Source of the DNA: Chloroflexi bacterium bin20
GTDB lineage: Bacteria; Chloroflexota; Anaerolineae; Aggregatilineales; Phototrophicaceae
Direction of reading: 5' to 3'
Length of the DNA stretch: 64,000 bases
NCBI GenBank assembly: GCA_002238485.1
Contig: MPMG01000001.1
Span: 248,001-312,000, forward strand
Made by a program: the position numbers and the translations under genes. This document shows positions 26,181 to 34,208 of this stretch, piece by piece. Each line of letters opens with the position of its first letter. Position 1 is the stretch's first letter. The notes below the pieces were generated by a model, which saw nothing but the letters and a program-made list of their open reading frames with translations, made no database searches and had not been told where the DNA came from.

Positions 26181-28190
26181 ATGAAACGAAGCAACTTTGT
26201 ACTGCTGACGATCTTCGCCATGATTTTGCTGCCGGCGGTGGCGCTGGGGCAAGCCATGAACGAGGGCGAACTCGTCTACCCATTCCAATACGCTGACCTT
26301 GATGCCTACACGGCCGCGACTGGCAACAGCATCGACAGTTGGGGGGGGGCGCCGATGCTGGCAGAAATGGTGGCTGCGGGTGACTTGCCGCCTGTCGAGG
26401 AACGGCTGCCATCGCAACCGGCTGTCGTCCAGCCTCTGGAGCAGATCGGCGAATATGGCGGCGAACTGGCCGGTCCTTCGACCAACCCCGTTTGCTGCGG
26501 CTGGGATGTCCTGGAGATGCGCTTGCAGAAGCTCTTCACCATCGACACCGACCTGGCCACCATTATTCCCAATGTCGCCCGCGCCTTTGAGGTTTCCGAC
26601 GATCAGACGACCTTCACTTTCCACCTGCGCGAAGGGCATCGCTGGTCGGATGGCGAACCATTCACGGCGGAAGATTTCCGCTTCTATATCGAGGACATCT
26701 TGGGCAACAGCGACATTACGCCATCGCTTGGCGGTCCCTGGACAGCCAATGGCGAATTGCCCATGTTCGAAGCCATCGACGAGACGACGGTGCGCTATAC
26801 CTTCAGCGAGCCGCGTCCAACCTTTATGATCGCGATTGGCAGCGAGGTCGGTCAACGCGGCTTCCGCCCGGCGCATTACTTCAAGCAATTCCACATCGAC
26901 TACAACTCCGATGCAGAGGCGCTGGCGGCCGAGCAAGGCTACGATGGCTGGGTGCAGATGTTCAACTCCAAGATGAGCCCCTACAACTTCACCTGGAATC
27001 TGGGCTCGGAGACAGAACCCTACGCCCCAACGCTCAATACCTTCGTCTTCGAAAGCGAAGACAGCTTCGGCAACAAGCACTATGTGCGCAATCCCTACTT
27101 CTTCAAGGTCGATACGGCTGGCAACCAATTGCCCTATACAGATACGCTGCGCCGCATCCTGGTAGAAGACCTGCAAGTCCAGGATCTCAAAGCCATTGCC
27201 GGCGAATACTCACACTATGGCTGGGGCACGCTGCTGAGCTATCCCACCTACCGTGAAAACGAAGCAGCGGGCGACTACCGCACTGCGACCGCTGAATACA
27301 GCCGCGGCAATGAGTATTCGGTCATGTTCAATTTCACGACCGAAAACCTGCCGCTGCGCGAGATTTTCTGGGATCTGCGCTTCCGGCAGGCAATGTCGGT
27401 GGCGATCAACCGCGACGAGATCAACGAATTGATCTACTTCGGCTTGGCGAACGCCTCGCAGAATGCGCCCGTGCCCACATCGCTCTTCTATGAAGACTGG
27501 ATGCCCGGTCATTACGCGCAGTATGATCCCGACCTGGCGAACCAGCTTCTGGACGAAATGGGCTTGGACCAGCGCGATGGCGATGGCTTCCGCATGCGTC
27601 CGGATGGCGAAACGCTCTTCATCAACTTCCAGGTATCTGTGCCAGAAGATTCGTGGCGCAGGATCGGCGAGCTGATCACCGATTATTGGAATGCGGTCGG
27701 CGTCAAGACGCAGTACAAGCTCATTGAAATCGGCTTGTATCGTGAACTGCGCGATAGCAACGGGGTGGACATGGCCGCCTGGGGCACCGACATGCTGGAC
27801 ATTGGCGAGATAGCCAACGGCCTGGCGAATATGCGTCCGCATTGGGGCGCGCGCGCTTCGGGACATTTGTGGCGTCAGTGGCTGCAATCCGAGGGCGAAG
27901 ACGGCGAAGAACCGCCGCAGGAGATCAAAGACCTGTGGGCAGCCGGCGAGGCTTTCCTGGAAGCCCCTTATGGTTCCGACGAATGGCTGGAACTGGGCAA
28001 GGAATTCTATCGCCTGTCGATGGGTGGCTTGTACCAGATCGGCACGATCCAACGTCCGCCGCAGCCACTGCTCTTCAAAAACAACTTGAAGAACACGCCG
28101 CCGAACGACACGACCGGGCAATGGAGCTGGACCTACCGCCAGTGGGTCATGTTCATGCCCGAACAATGGTACTTCGAGGGCGGCAGCTAG
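26181..28190 (+). CDS. ABC transporter substrate-binding protein, family 5 (Dpp/Opp-type)
   Basis: The 669-residue protein has an N-terminal signal sequence (KRSNFVLLTIFAMILLPAVALG) with no lipobox cysteine. The mature part follows the SBP family 5 plan: FEVSDDQTTFTFHLREGHRWSDGEPFTAEDFRFYIED near residue 135, the family motif, then a large second lobe. It should capture the imported ligand and pass it to the permeases at 22654-24807. A run of nine G residues (26341-26349) falls early in the gene. AGAGGAG precedes the ATG by about 8 bases. It is the second gene of the operon. Confidence 0.9.
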   Translation: MKRSNFVLLTIFAMILLPAVALGQAMNEGELVYPFQYADLDAYTAATGNSIDSWGGAPMLAEMVAAGDLPPVEERLPSQPAVVQPLEQIGEYGGELAGPSTNPVCCGWDVLEMRLQKLFTIDTDLATIIPNVARAFEVSDDQTTFTFHLREGHRWSDGEPFTAEDFRFYIEDILGNSDITPSLGGPWTANGELPMFEAIDETTVRYTFSEPRPTFMIAIGSEVGQRGFRPAHYFKQFHIDYNSDAEALAAEQGYDGWVQMFNSKMSPYNFTWNLGSETEPYAPTLNTFVFESEDSFGNKHYVRNPYFFKVDTAGNQLPYTDTLRRILVEDLQVQDLKAIAGEYSHYGWGTLLSYPTYRENEAAGDYRTATAEYSRGNEYSVMFNFTTENLPLREIFWDLRFRQAMSVAINRDEINELIYFGLANASQNAPVPTSLFYEDWMPGHYAQYDPDLANQLLDEMGLDQRDGDGFRMRPDGETLFINFQVSVPEDSWRRIGELITDYWNAVGVKTQYKLIEIGLYRELRDSNGVDMAAWGTDMLDIGEIANGLANMRPHWGARASGHLWRQWLQSEGEDGEEPPQEIKDLWAAGEAFLEAPYGSDEWLELGKEFYRLSMGGLYQIGTIQRPPQPLLFKNNLKNTPPNDTTGQWSWTYRQWVMFMPEQWYFEGGS

Positions 28191-28210
28191 CGAGATGACA
28201 CCCCCCTCAA

Positions 28211-28232
28211 TCCCCCCGAAAAGTCGGGGGGA
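28211..28232 (+). terminator. Strong GC hairpin between binding-protein and GH117 genes
   Basis: The arms TCCCCCCGA (28211-28219) and TCGGGGGGA (28224-28232) are perfect complements around AAAG. There is no T run, so it is more likely an mRNA-stabilising or attenuating hairpin that raises binding-protein expression over the downstream enzymes. The 110-base gap is otherwise GC-rich filler. Confidence 0.45.
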
Positions 28233-28300
28233 GGTGGCACATTTTCGCCTCTCCCTGATTCTTCGGGGCGGGGACGGGGGCGGGGTGGAAAGGCAGTCTC

Positions 28301-29395
28301 ATGACAACCAGCGCCGCAATGGCACGTTATCAGCCCGACCGCCACAATCCCTGGTTCACGCGCTTTCGTTATCAGTTGATAGACGGGCTGGGCTATGAGC
28401 GCGGCATTGTCCGGCGCGACCCCAGCTGCATCATCCAGGTCGATGGCACATACTTCGTCTGGTACACACGCGGCGCACACACTACTGTCCCGGTTGGGCA
28501 CGATCATGCCACCGAGACATTGCCCGCTGTCGCCTGGGATTTGTGCGATGTCTGGTATGCCACTTCCAGCGATGGGCACAGCTGGCAAGAACAGGGTCCA
28601 GCCGTAAATCGCGGTCCCGCGGGCAGTTATGACGAACGCAGCGTCTTTACGCCCGATGTGCTGGCGCATGATGGCAGGTATTATTTGGTCTATCAGGTAA
28701 CGACATCGCCTTCTTATCGCTGCACACCCGAGTCAATCGCCATTGCCTGGGCCGATTCGCCGCATGGCCCCTGGAACAAGAGTCCAGCGCCGGTCGTCGA
28801 ACCCGATCCATCGGGCGAAGTCGATGAACGCGCGCATCCCGAACAGGCGACAGCCCAGGGCAGCTTCGACAGCTTGCGCGTGCACGACCCGGCGCTGCTC
28901 TTCCGCGAAGGGCGCTATTGGCTCTACTTCAAGGGCGAGGGCATTGGGCACAGCAATATGGAAAGCAAGTGGGGCGTCGCCATCGCCGATAATCCGCTCG
29001 GTCCTTATAGCAAGTCGCCGCTGAACCCCGTCACCAACAGCGGGCACGAGGTCATGGTGTGGGAATACGCTGGCGGCGTCGGCGCGCTGCTGACTCGCTG
29101 CGGGCCCGAGAAAAACACCATCCAGTTCGCTCCAGACGGCATCGACTTCCAGCCCATGGCCACCATCATCGCGCCTCCCCAAGCCACTGGCGCCCTGCGC
29201 GTGCCAGACAGCGAGGGCAGCGAGCCATTGACCGGCTTGAGCTGGGGGCTCAGCCATGTGACGACCTACAGCGCCCACCTGTCTTGGCAGGGTCGCGATC
29301 CGCTGGGCTTGAGCAAAATTGACGAGCCTTGGGATTTCATCATCCGCTGGGAGCGCGAAGGGTTGCCAAAGGGCAAAGACGGGCACGATGCCTAG
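28301..29395 (+). CDS. GH117-type glycoside hydrolase
   Basis: At 364 residues this is the shortest and most canonical of the GH117-type proteins here. Motifs are FRYQLIDGLGYERG, VRRDPS (Asp40), YFVWYTRG, VWYATSSDGHSWQEQG, YDERSVFTPDVLAHDGRYYLVYQV, VHDPALLF (Asp196), WGVAIADNPLGPY and NPVTNSGHE (Glu250). The three acidic residues match the propeller-glycosidase catalytic set. GH117 enzymes remove 3,6-anhydro-L-galactose from the non-reducing end of agar-derived oligosaccharides. It has no signal peptide. It is co-transcribed with the sulfatase, whose start overlaps this gene by 8 bases, which suggests action on a sulfated substrate. Confidence 0.8.
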   Translation: MTTSAAMARYQPDRHNPWFTRFRYQLIDGLGYERGIVRRDPSCIIQVDGTYFVWYTRGAHTTVPVGHDHATETLPAVAWDLCDVWYATSSDGHSWQEQGPAVNRGPAGSYDERSVFTPDVLAHDGRYYLVYQVTTSPSYRCTPESIAIAWADSPHGPWNKSPAPVVEPDPSGEVDERAHPEQATAQGSFDSLRVHDPALLFREGRYWLYFKGEGIGHSNMESKWGVAIADNPLGPYSKSPLNPVTNSGHEVMVWEYAGGVGALLTRCGPEKNTIQFAPDGIDFQPMATIIAPPQATGALRVPDSEGSEPLTGLSWGLSHVTTYSAHLSWQGRDPLGLSKIDEPWDFIIRWEREGLPKGKDGHDA

Positions 29396-31034
29396 ACCGC
29401 CCAATGTCGTCTTCGTCATCACCGATGACCAGGGCTACGGCGATATCGGCTGCCACGGAAATCCCCATCTGAAAACACCACATCTCGACCGGCTGGCCAG
29501 CGAAAGCGCCCAGCTGGACGATCATCACCACGATCCACTGTGTTCGCCTTCTCGGGCTGCGTTGCTGACGGGCCAATATGCGGCGCGCAACGGCGTCTGG
29601 CATGTCATCCACGGGCGGCATCTGCTGGATCCCAGCGCTGTCTGCATGGCGGAGTTATTCGCCGAAAACGGCTATCGCACCGGCATGTTCGGCAAGTGGC
29701 ACCTGGGCGACAATTATCCTTTTGCTCCGCAATATCGTGGCTTTGACGAAGTGCTTTGTCATCGTGGCGGCGGACTTGGCGAGCTGCCCGATTATTGGGG
29801 CAACAGCTATCTTGACGATGTCTATTTTCGGGATGGAGCGCCATTACAGTGCGCTGGCTATTGCACAGATGTCTTCTTTGATGCCGCGCTGGATTTTGTA
29901 AACCGCCACGCCAAGCAACCATTCTTTGTATACCTGGCTACCAATGCCATGCACGCGCCTTTCATCGTGCCAGAGCGATATGCCGCACCATACAACGATA
30001 TGGATATGCCCGCAGACCGCGCCAATTTCTACGGCATGATCGCCAATTTTGACGAAAACATGGGCAGGCTGCTGGACCGCCTGAAAGCGCTGGGGCTGGA
30101 TGAAAATACAATCGTCCTCTTCGCCGCCGATCATGGCACGGCAGCTGGCTGGGACGAAGCGACGGGCAGCGGCTTCAACGCGGGCATGCGCGGGGTGAAA
30201 GGCTCCGTCTACGAGGGCGGGCATCGCGTCAACTTCTTCTTGCGCTGGAAAGGGAAAGTTCCAGCCGGTCACAAACTGCCTGGGCTGACGGCGCATATTG
30301 ATGTGCTGCCAACGTTGCTCGACCTGTGTGATATAGAAAGCGACTGTCCATTTGATGGCATCAGCCTGGCGCAGCAGCTGCTCGGCACAGAGCGCGACTT
30401 GCCGCAGCGGTCCTTGGTTGTCCAATTGCAGCCGGATACGCCGCAGAAGTGGCATCATTGCGCTGTGCTGAATGGCACGTGGCGGCTAATCAACGGCAGC
30501 GAACTGTACAAATTAGACAGCGATCCTTCGCAGCAGCACGATGTGGCAGCGGCCAATCCTCAGGTCCTTGCAGCGCTGCGCAATGACTACGAAAGTTGGT
30601 GGCAAGACCTGCAAGATGCCTTTGCCAGCACGGTAGCCATGCCGGTCGGGACAGGGCACGAAAATCCCGTGCTGTTGTCGGCGCGCGATTGGCATCCGAC
30701 CGCGGGCAGAGTCCCCTGGCTGCAAGCCTGGATCAACGATCCCGCAGCTGACTCCAATGGCTGGTGGCTGATCGATATTGCGCAGAGGGATCCATATCGA
30801 ATCGAACTGCGCACACATCCGCGCGAGGCGAACCTCGTCATGAACGCGTCAACAGCGCGACTGCAAGTAGGCGAAACAACATCGGAAAGGGCTGTATCGG
30901 CTGGCGACACGGCGGCGACTTTCACGCTGGAATTGCCAACAGGCGAATTCAAATTGCAGACTTGGCTGGACGATGCGGCTGGCGATCGTGAGCGCGGCGC
31001 TTATTATGTTTATGTAGAGAAACTGGGCAAATAA
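29388..31034 (+). CDS. Type I (formylglycine) sulfatase, S1 family
   Basis: The 548-residue protein has the sulfatase core with metal ligands Asp13-Asp14 (VFVITDDQGYGD), the activation motif CSPSR at residues 52-56 (Cys52 is converted to formylglycine), FGKWHLG near residue 102 and FAADHG near residue 247. A C-terminal beta-domain of about 120 residues follows the catalytic domain and ends LPTGEFKLQTWLDD. It hydrolyses sulfate esters; the gene context points to sulfated galacto-oligosaccharides. No signal peptide is visible, so unlike most polysaccharide sulfatases it should act in the cytoplasm. A formylglycine-generating enzyme is not in the window. The start is ATG at 29388, inside the end of the GH117 gene. 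Confidence 0.92.
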   Translation: MPRPPNVVFVITDDQGYGDIGCHGNPHLKTPHLDRLASESAQLDDHHHDPLCSPSRAALLTGQYAARNGVWHVIHGRHLLDPSAVCMAELFAENGYRTGMFGKWHLGDNYPFAPQYRGFDEVLCHRGGGLGELPDYWGNSYLDDVYFRDGAPLQCAGYCTDVFFDAALDFVNRHAKQPFFVYLATNAMHAPFIVPERYAAPYNDMDMPADRANFYGMIANFDENMGRLLDRLKALGLDENTIVLFAADHGTAAGWDEATGSGFNAGMRGVKGSVYEGGHRVNFFLRWKGKVPAGHKLPGLTAHIDVLPTLLDLCDIESDCPFDGISLAQQLLGTERDLPQRSLVVQLQPDTPQKWHHCAVLNGTWRLINGSELYKLDSDPSQQHDVAAANPQVLAALRNDYESWWQDLQDAFASTVAMPVGTGHENPVLLSARDWHPTAGRVPWLQAWINDPAADSNGWWLIDIAQRDPYRIELRTHPREANLVMNASTARLQVGETTSERAVSAGDTAATFTLELPTGEFKLQTWLDDAAGDRERGAYYVYVEKLGK

Positions 31035-31047
31035 TGGAGCGCGGCCG

Positions 31048-32838
31048 ATGGCATTAAAACGTTCGGATGTATGGATCACCCGTCCTTGTGGCATGGAAGT
31101 CTATCGGCGTTATCGCGCGACCGGCTTGGGTTGGGGCTTTCTGCCAGAACCAGATCGGCGTGGACTGCCGCCAGACGAAGAGATGATGCGCGATGTCGAT
31201 GAAGCGCATCGCTGCGGCGTCAAGTTTCAAGGGCGCGTCGAACTGGACGCCGACTGGATGGGCATGATCGACTTCGATTCCAACTTCATGGAGTCGACCG
31301 TGCGCGACCTGAACAACCAGCCTGCCGTTACCTGGTGGACGCACACCTACAAAGGGCATCCTGCCTATCATTATTGCACCAACGCGCCTGGCTATCGGCA
31401 TTATCTCTTCTATCAGTTGCATCGCGTGATGTCGGCTGGTACGGACTGGCTGATGATCGACTCGGCTATCCCGACCATCGGGGCCTTGAATGCGCGATAT
31501 GGCGGCTGCTTTTGCCAGCACTGCATGACGGGATTCCGCGAATTTCTGCGCGAGACGATGAGTCCCGAGCAGCTGCAATCCGCGGGCATAGAGGACATCG
31601 ACCGCTTCGATTATGGCGAGTTACTGCGCGCGCGCGGCATCACCGACCAGCGTTATCGCGCAGAGATCCTGGCTTTCCCGCCGACACTGCCGTTGGTAAA
31701 AGCCTATTTCGATTTTCAGTGGCGCGAGGTCAACGCGCTATTCCGGGCTTTCAAGCGCGCCGGGCAGACATACGGCGAGAATGTGCCCATGAGCTCCAAT
31801 TCGCCGTTTTACTGGGCAGAGTTCATCTATGCCGTTGACGCGCAGGACTTCTATACCAATGAAATGGATTACCAGCCGCCGGATGTCGAAATCTTGCCGA
31901 GCGAGCCGATCTATACGTTCAAGTTGGCTGACGCCTTGGGCAAGCTGATTGCCATAACCGGCGTGCCGCGCGCCTTCGAACCCTATCGTTTGCAGCCGCG
32001 CCCGGGCCACATCGGTATTTGGATCGCCCAAGCCTACGCGCATGGGCATGTCTTCATGGTCCCCGACAAAATGTGGACCCTGCGCAGCCCGAGAGAAGCC
32101 GACCGCTGGTATTATGCCGATCCCGATGATTATACGGCGCTCTATCATTTTGTGCGCGACTTCCCCCAGCTATTTGATGACTACGAATCCGTGGCTTCGG
32201 TCGCGCTCGTATTCAGCAACAATGCTGTGCGTCAATACCTGGGCGAGCGCTTGAGTCAAGGGCACCTGGGCGGACAAAATCGCAGCGCCCCGCGCACGCA
32301 GCTATACGAAGCCTGCCAGTCGCTGAGCCGCGCCAACATCCCTTTCCACCTTTTGGTGGCGGGTGATGACTGGATTGCCGATCGCTTGCTGGATGCGGAT
32401 CTGTCGGCTTATCGCGTCGTCCTGCGCTTTGAGCAGTCGCACCTGGATGCGAGGCAGGAAGATACATTGCGCAGAGCCAGCGAGAAACTGCTGACCTACT
32501 GTGGCGAGGATGCCTTGCTCTCGCAGCTAGACGCAGATATCAGCATCACTGGCGCTGTCAATATCTCGGCGCTGCCACGCCACAAGCCCGGCGACGGGGG
32601 CGCGCCAATTGTATGCCACTTGCTGAATGCCAATTATGACGCTGGTACCGACCGCTACGAAACAATGCGCGACATTGAATTGCGCATCAACCGCCGCCTG
32701 CTGAATAGAACTTTCACTAGCGCGCGGCTCTTTGCGCCGGGAAAAGAACCGCGTGAAATCGCTTGTCGGGCCGATTCACAGATGACGACTATCCATGTGC
32801 CCGAGTTGGACATGTGGGCGATTGTGCAGCTGGCATAA
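31048..32838 (+). CDS. Putative TIM-barrel glycoside hydrolase, family unassigned (GH42-like outline)
   Basis: The 596-residue protein begins with a probable (beta/alpha)8 barrel: GWGFLPEPDRRG, DEAHRCGVKFQGRVELDADWMG, DWLMIDSAIPTIGALNARYGGCFCQHCMTGFREFL (about residues 130-175) and NEMDYQPPDVE (about residue 272). The CFCxHC cysteine cluster inside YGxCFCQHCMxxFREFL recalls bacterial beta-galactosidase-like barrels. A second domain from about residue 380 (VASVALVFSNNAVRQY) looks like the amidotransferase-fold trimerisation domain of GH42 enzymes. It has no signal peptide. As the last gene of the cycloisomerase-SBP-GH117-sulfatase operon it could cleave the beta-galactosidic bonds exposed after GH117 action. 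I do not recognise a defined family, so the function is inferred. Confidence 0.6.
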   Translation: MALKRSDVWITRPCGMEVYRRYRATGLGWGFLPEPDRRGLPPDEEMMRDVDEAHRCGVKFQGRVELDADWMGMIDFDSNFMESTVRDLNNQPAVTWWTHTYKGHPAYHYCTNAPGYRHYLFYQLHRVMSAGTDWLMIDSAIPTIGALNARYGGCFCQHCMTGFREFLRETMSPEQLQSAGIEDIDRFDYGELLRARGITDQRYRAEILAFPPTLPLVKAYFDFQWREVNALFRAFKRAGQTYGENVPMSSNSPFYWAEFIYAVDAQDFYTNEMDYQPPDVEILPSEPIYTFKLADALGKLIAITGVPRAFEPYRLQPRPGHIGIWIAQAYAHGHVFMVPDKMWTLRSPREADRWYYADPDDYTALYHFVRDFPQLFDDYESVASVALVFSNNAVRQYLGERLSQGHLGGQNRSAPRTQLYEACQSLSRANIPFHLLVAGDDWIADRLLDADLSAYRVVLRFEQSHLDARQEDTLRRASEKLLTYCGEDALLSQLDADISITGAVNISALPRHKPGDGGAPIVCHLLNANYDAGTDRYETMRDIELRINRRLLNRTFTSARLFAPGKEPREIACRADSQMTTIHVPELDMWAIVQLA

Positions 32839-32841
32839 CGC

Positions 32842-33156
32842 TCAAGCGCTGTAGCGGCGCGCCCAGTCTTCGCGCACGTTCGCCAGTTGCGCAAGCAGTT
32901 GCTCTCTTGCAAATTCGTCTTCAAAAAAGCTGCAACCTTCAAAGAACAGGATGAGCTCGTCGAGACTTGCCAAGGGATCTTTCCGCTTGTTGCGCCAGTT
33001 TGCTGGCGGCTCGCCGGTATCCAGAATGTGCTCGCTCGCTTTGAAATGACGAGTTATGGCTGAGGCTGCAGAGCGATTGGTCGTCCAGACGATGACGCCC
33101 GCCACGCCCGCCGCGCCCAGCGCCGATGCCAGCACAAAAAGCGCCAGCAGCTCCAT
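32842..33156 (-). CDS. Small membrane-anchored protein in the importer ATPase operon
   Basis: The 104-residue protein starts with one membrane helix (ELLALFVLASALGAAGVAGVIVW, residues 2-24) followed by a charged cytoplasmic region with two helical stretches (PLASLDELILFFEGCSFFEDEFAREQLLAQLANVREDWARRY). Its start codon overlaps the stop of the upstream ATPase by one base (TGATG), so it belongs to the ATPase operon. I do not recognise it. Its placement suggests a regulatory or assembly role at the importer, but no motif supports that. Confidence 0.6.
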   Translation of the reverse strand: MELLALFVLASALGAAGVAGVIVWTTNRSAASAITRHFKASEHILDTGEPPANWRNKRKDPLASLDELILFFEGCSFFEDEFAREQLLAQLANVREDWARRYSA

Positions 33157-34208
33157 CAGCGGCTTTCGTCCACGCCGCGCAGCTCCAACTCTTCTGCGAA
33201 GTGACAAGCAGCGAAATGTTGCGGCGCGACTTCGCTCCATTGTGGCTCGTCGGTCATGCAGATGTCTTGCGCATATCGGCAGCGCGGATGGAAGTAGCAG
33301 CCACTGGGCGGATTGGCTGGGTTGGCGACCTCGCCGGGCAAAATGATGCGGTCCATTTTGATTTCGGGATCGGTGTTGGGCACAGCCGACAGCAACGCTT
33401 CGGTATAGGGATGTTTGGGCTGGGTGAACAGCGACTCGGTATCCGCCATTTCCACCAGTTTGCCGACATACATCACGCCAACGCGGTCGGATATATGCTC
33501 AACCACGGACAAATCATGCGCGATGAACAGGAAGGTCAGGTTGAATTCTTCTTGCAAGTCTTCCAGCAAGTTGAGGATCTGCGCCTGAATCGACACATCC
33601 AACGCCGAGACCGCCTCATCGCAGACGATCAGCCGCGGGTTGGGCGCAAGCGAGCGCGCGATGCCGATGCGCTGACGTTGCCCGCCGGAAAAAGCGTGCG
33701 GATAGCGATTGAGATGCTGAATGTCCAAGCCAACCACTTCCATCAGCTCGCGCACACGATTTTGTATATCGCGCGAATCGGCAAGCAGCTTGTTGTTGCG
33801 GATCGGCTCGGCGATGATCTCCAGCACCGACATGCGTGGATCCAGCGAAGAATAGGGGTCTTGGAAGATCATATGAAAATGCTTGCGGATATCGCGCAAT
33901 GCTTGCTTGTCCAGCGCGGCGACATCGACCGCCTCGCCTTCTGACAGGCGGAAGAACACTTGCCCGTCTGTCGGCTCGATAGCGCGCACGACGCAACGTC
34001 CCAAGGTTGTCTTGCCACTGCCCGATTCGCCGACCAGGCCGAATGTCTCGCCCTCGCGGATGGTAAAGCTGACGCCGTCAACAGCCTTGACATGCCCTTT
34101 TACAGAGCGAAAGAAGCCTTTTTCGATCGGGAAGTGCTTCTTCAGGTCGCGCACTTCCAGCAAAACATCGCCAAGCTGGCGAGCGGATGGGTCAGAAGTC
34201 TCAAGCAT
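33156..34208 (-). CDS. Dpp/Opp-type ABC transporter ATP-binding protein (DppF-like)
   Basis: The 350-residue ATPase has Walker [10 protein letters not shown], the Q-loop in [14 protein letters not shown], signature [16 protein letters not shown], Walker [15 protein letters not shown] and a switch histidine in IAHDLSVV. The C-terminal oligopeptide-transporter domain has the cysteines expected for an iron-sulfur or metal site ([15 protein letters not shown]). It pairs with the upstream ATPase to energise the island importer. The ATG at 34208 overlaps the end of the upstream gene by 8 bases. Confidence 0.92.
   Translation of the reverse strand: MLETSDPSARQLGDVLLEVRDLKKHFPIEKGFFRSVKGHVKAVDGVSFTIREGETFGLVGESGSGKTTLGRCVVRAIEPTDGQVFFRLSEGEAVDVAALDKQALRDIRKHFHMIFQDPYSSLDPRMSVLEIIAEPIRNNKLLADSRDIQNRVRELMEVVGLDIQHLNRYPHAFSGGQRQRIGIARSLAPNPRLIVCDEAVSALDVSIQAQILNLLEDLQEEFNLTFLFIAHDLSVVEHISDRVGVMYVGKLVEMADTESLFTQPKHPYTEALLSAVPNTDPEIKMDRIILPGEVANPANPPSGCYFHPRCRYAQDICMTDEPQWSEVAPQHFAACHFAEELELRGVDESR

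Noticed and set aside
28195-28300. G-rich stretch considered as a quadruplex or riboswitch
   Set aside because: A simple 9-bp hairpin explains the first part, the remainder shows no conserved aptamer pattern, and the gap is only 110 bases.
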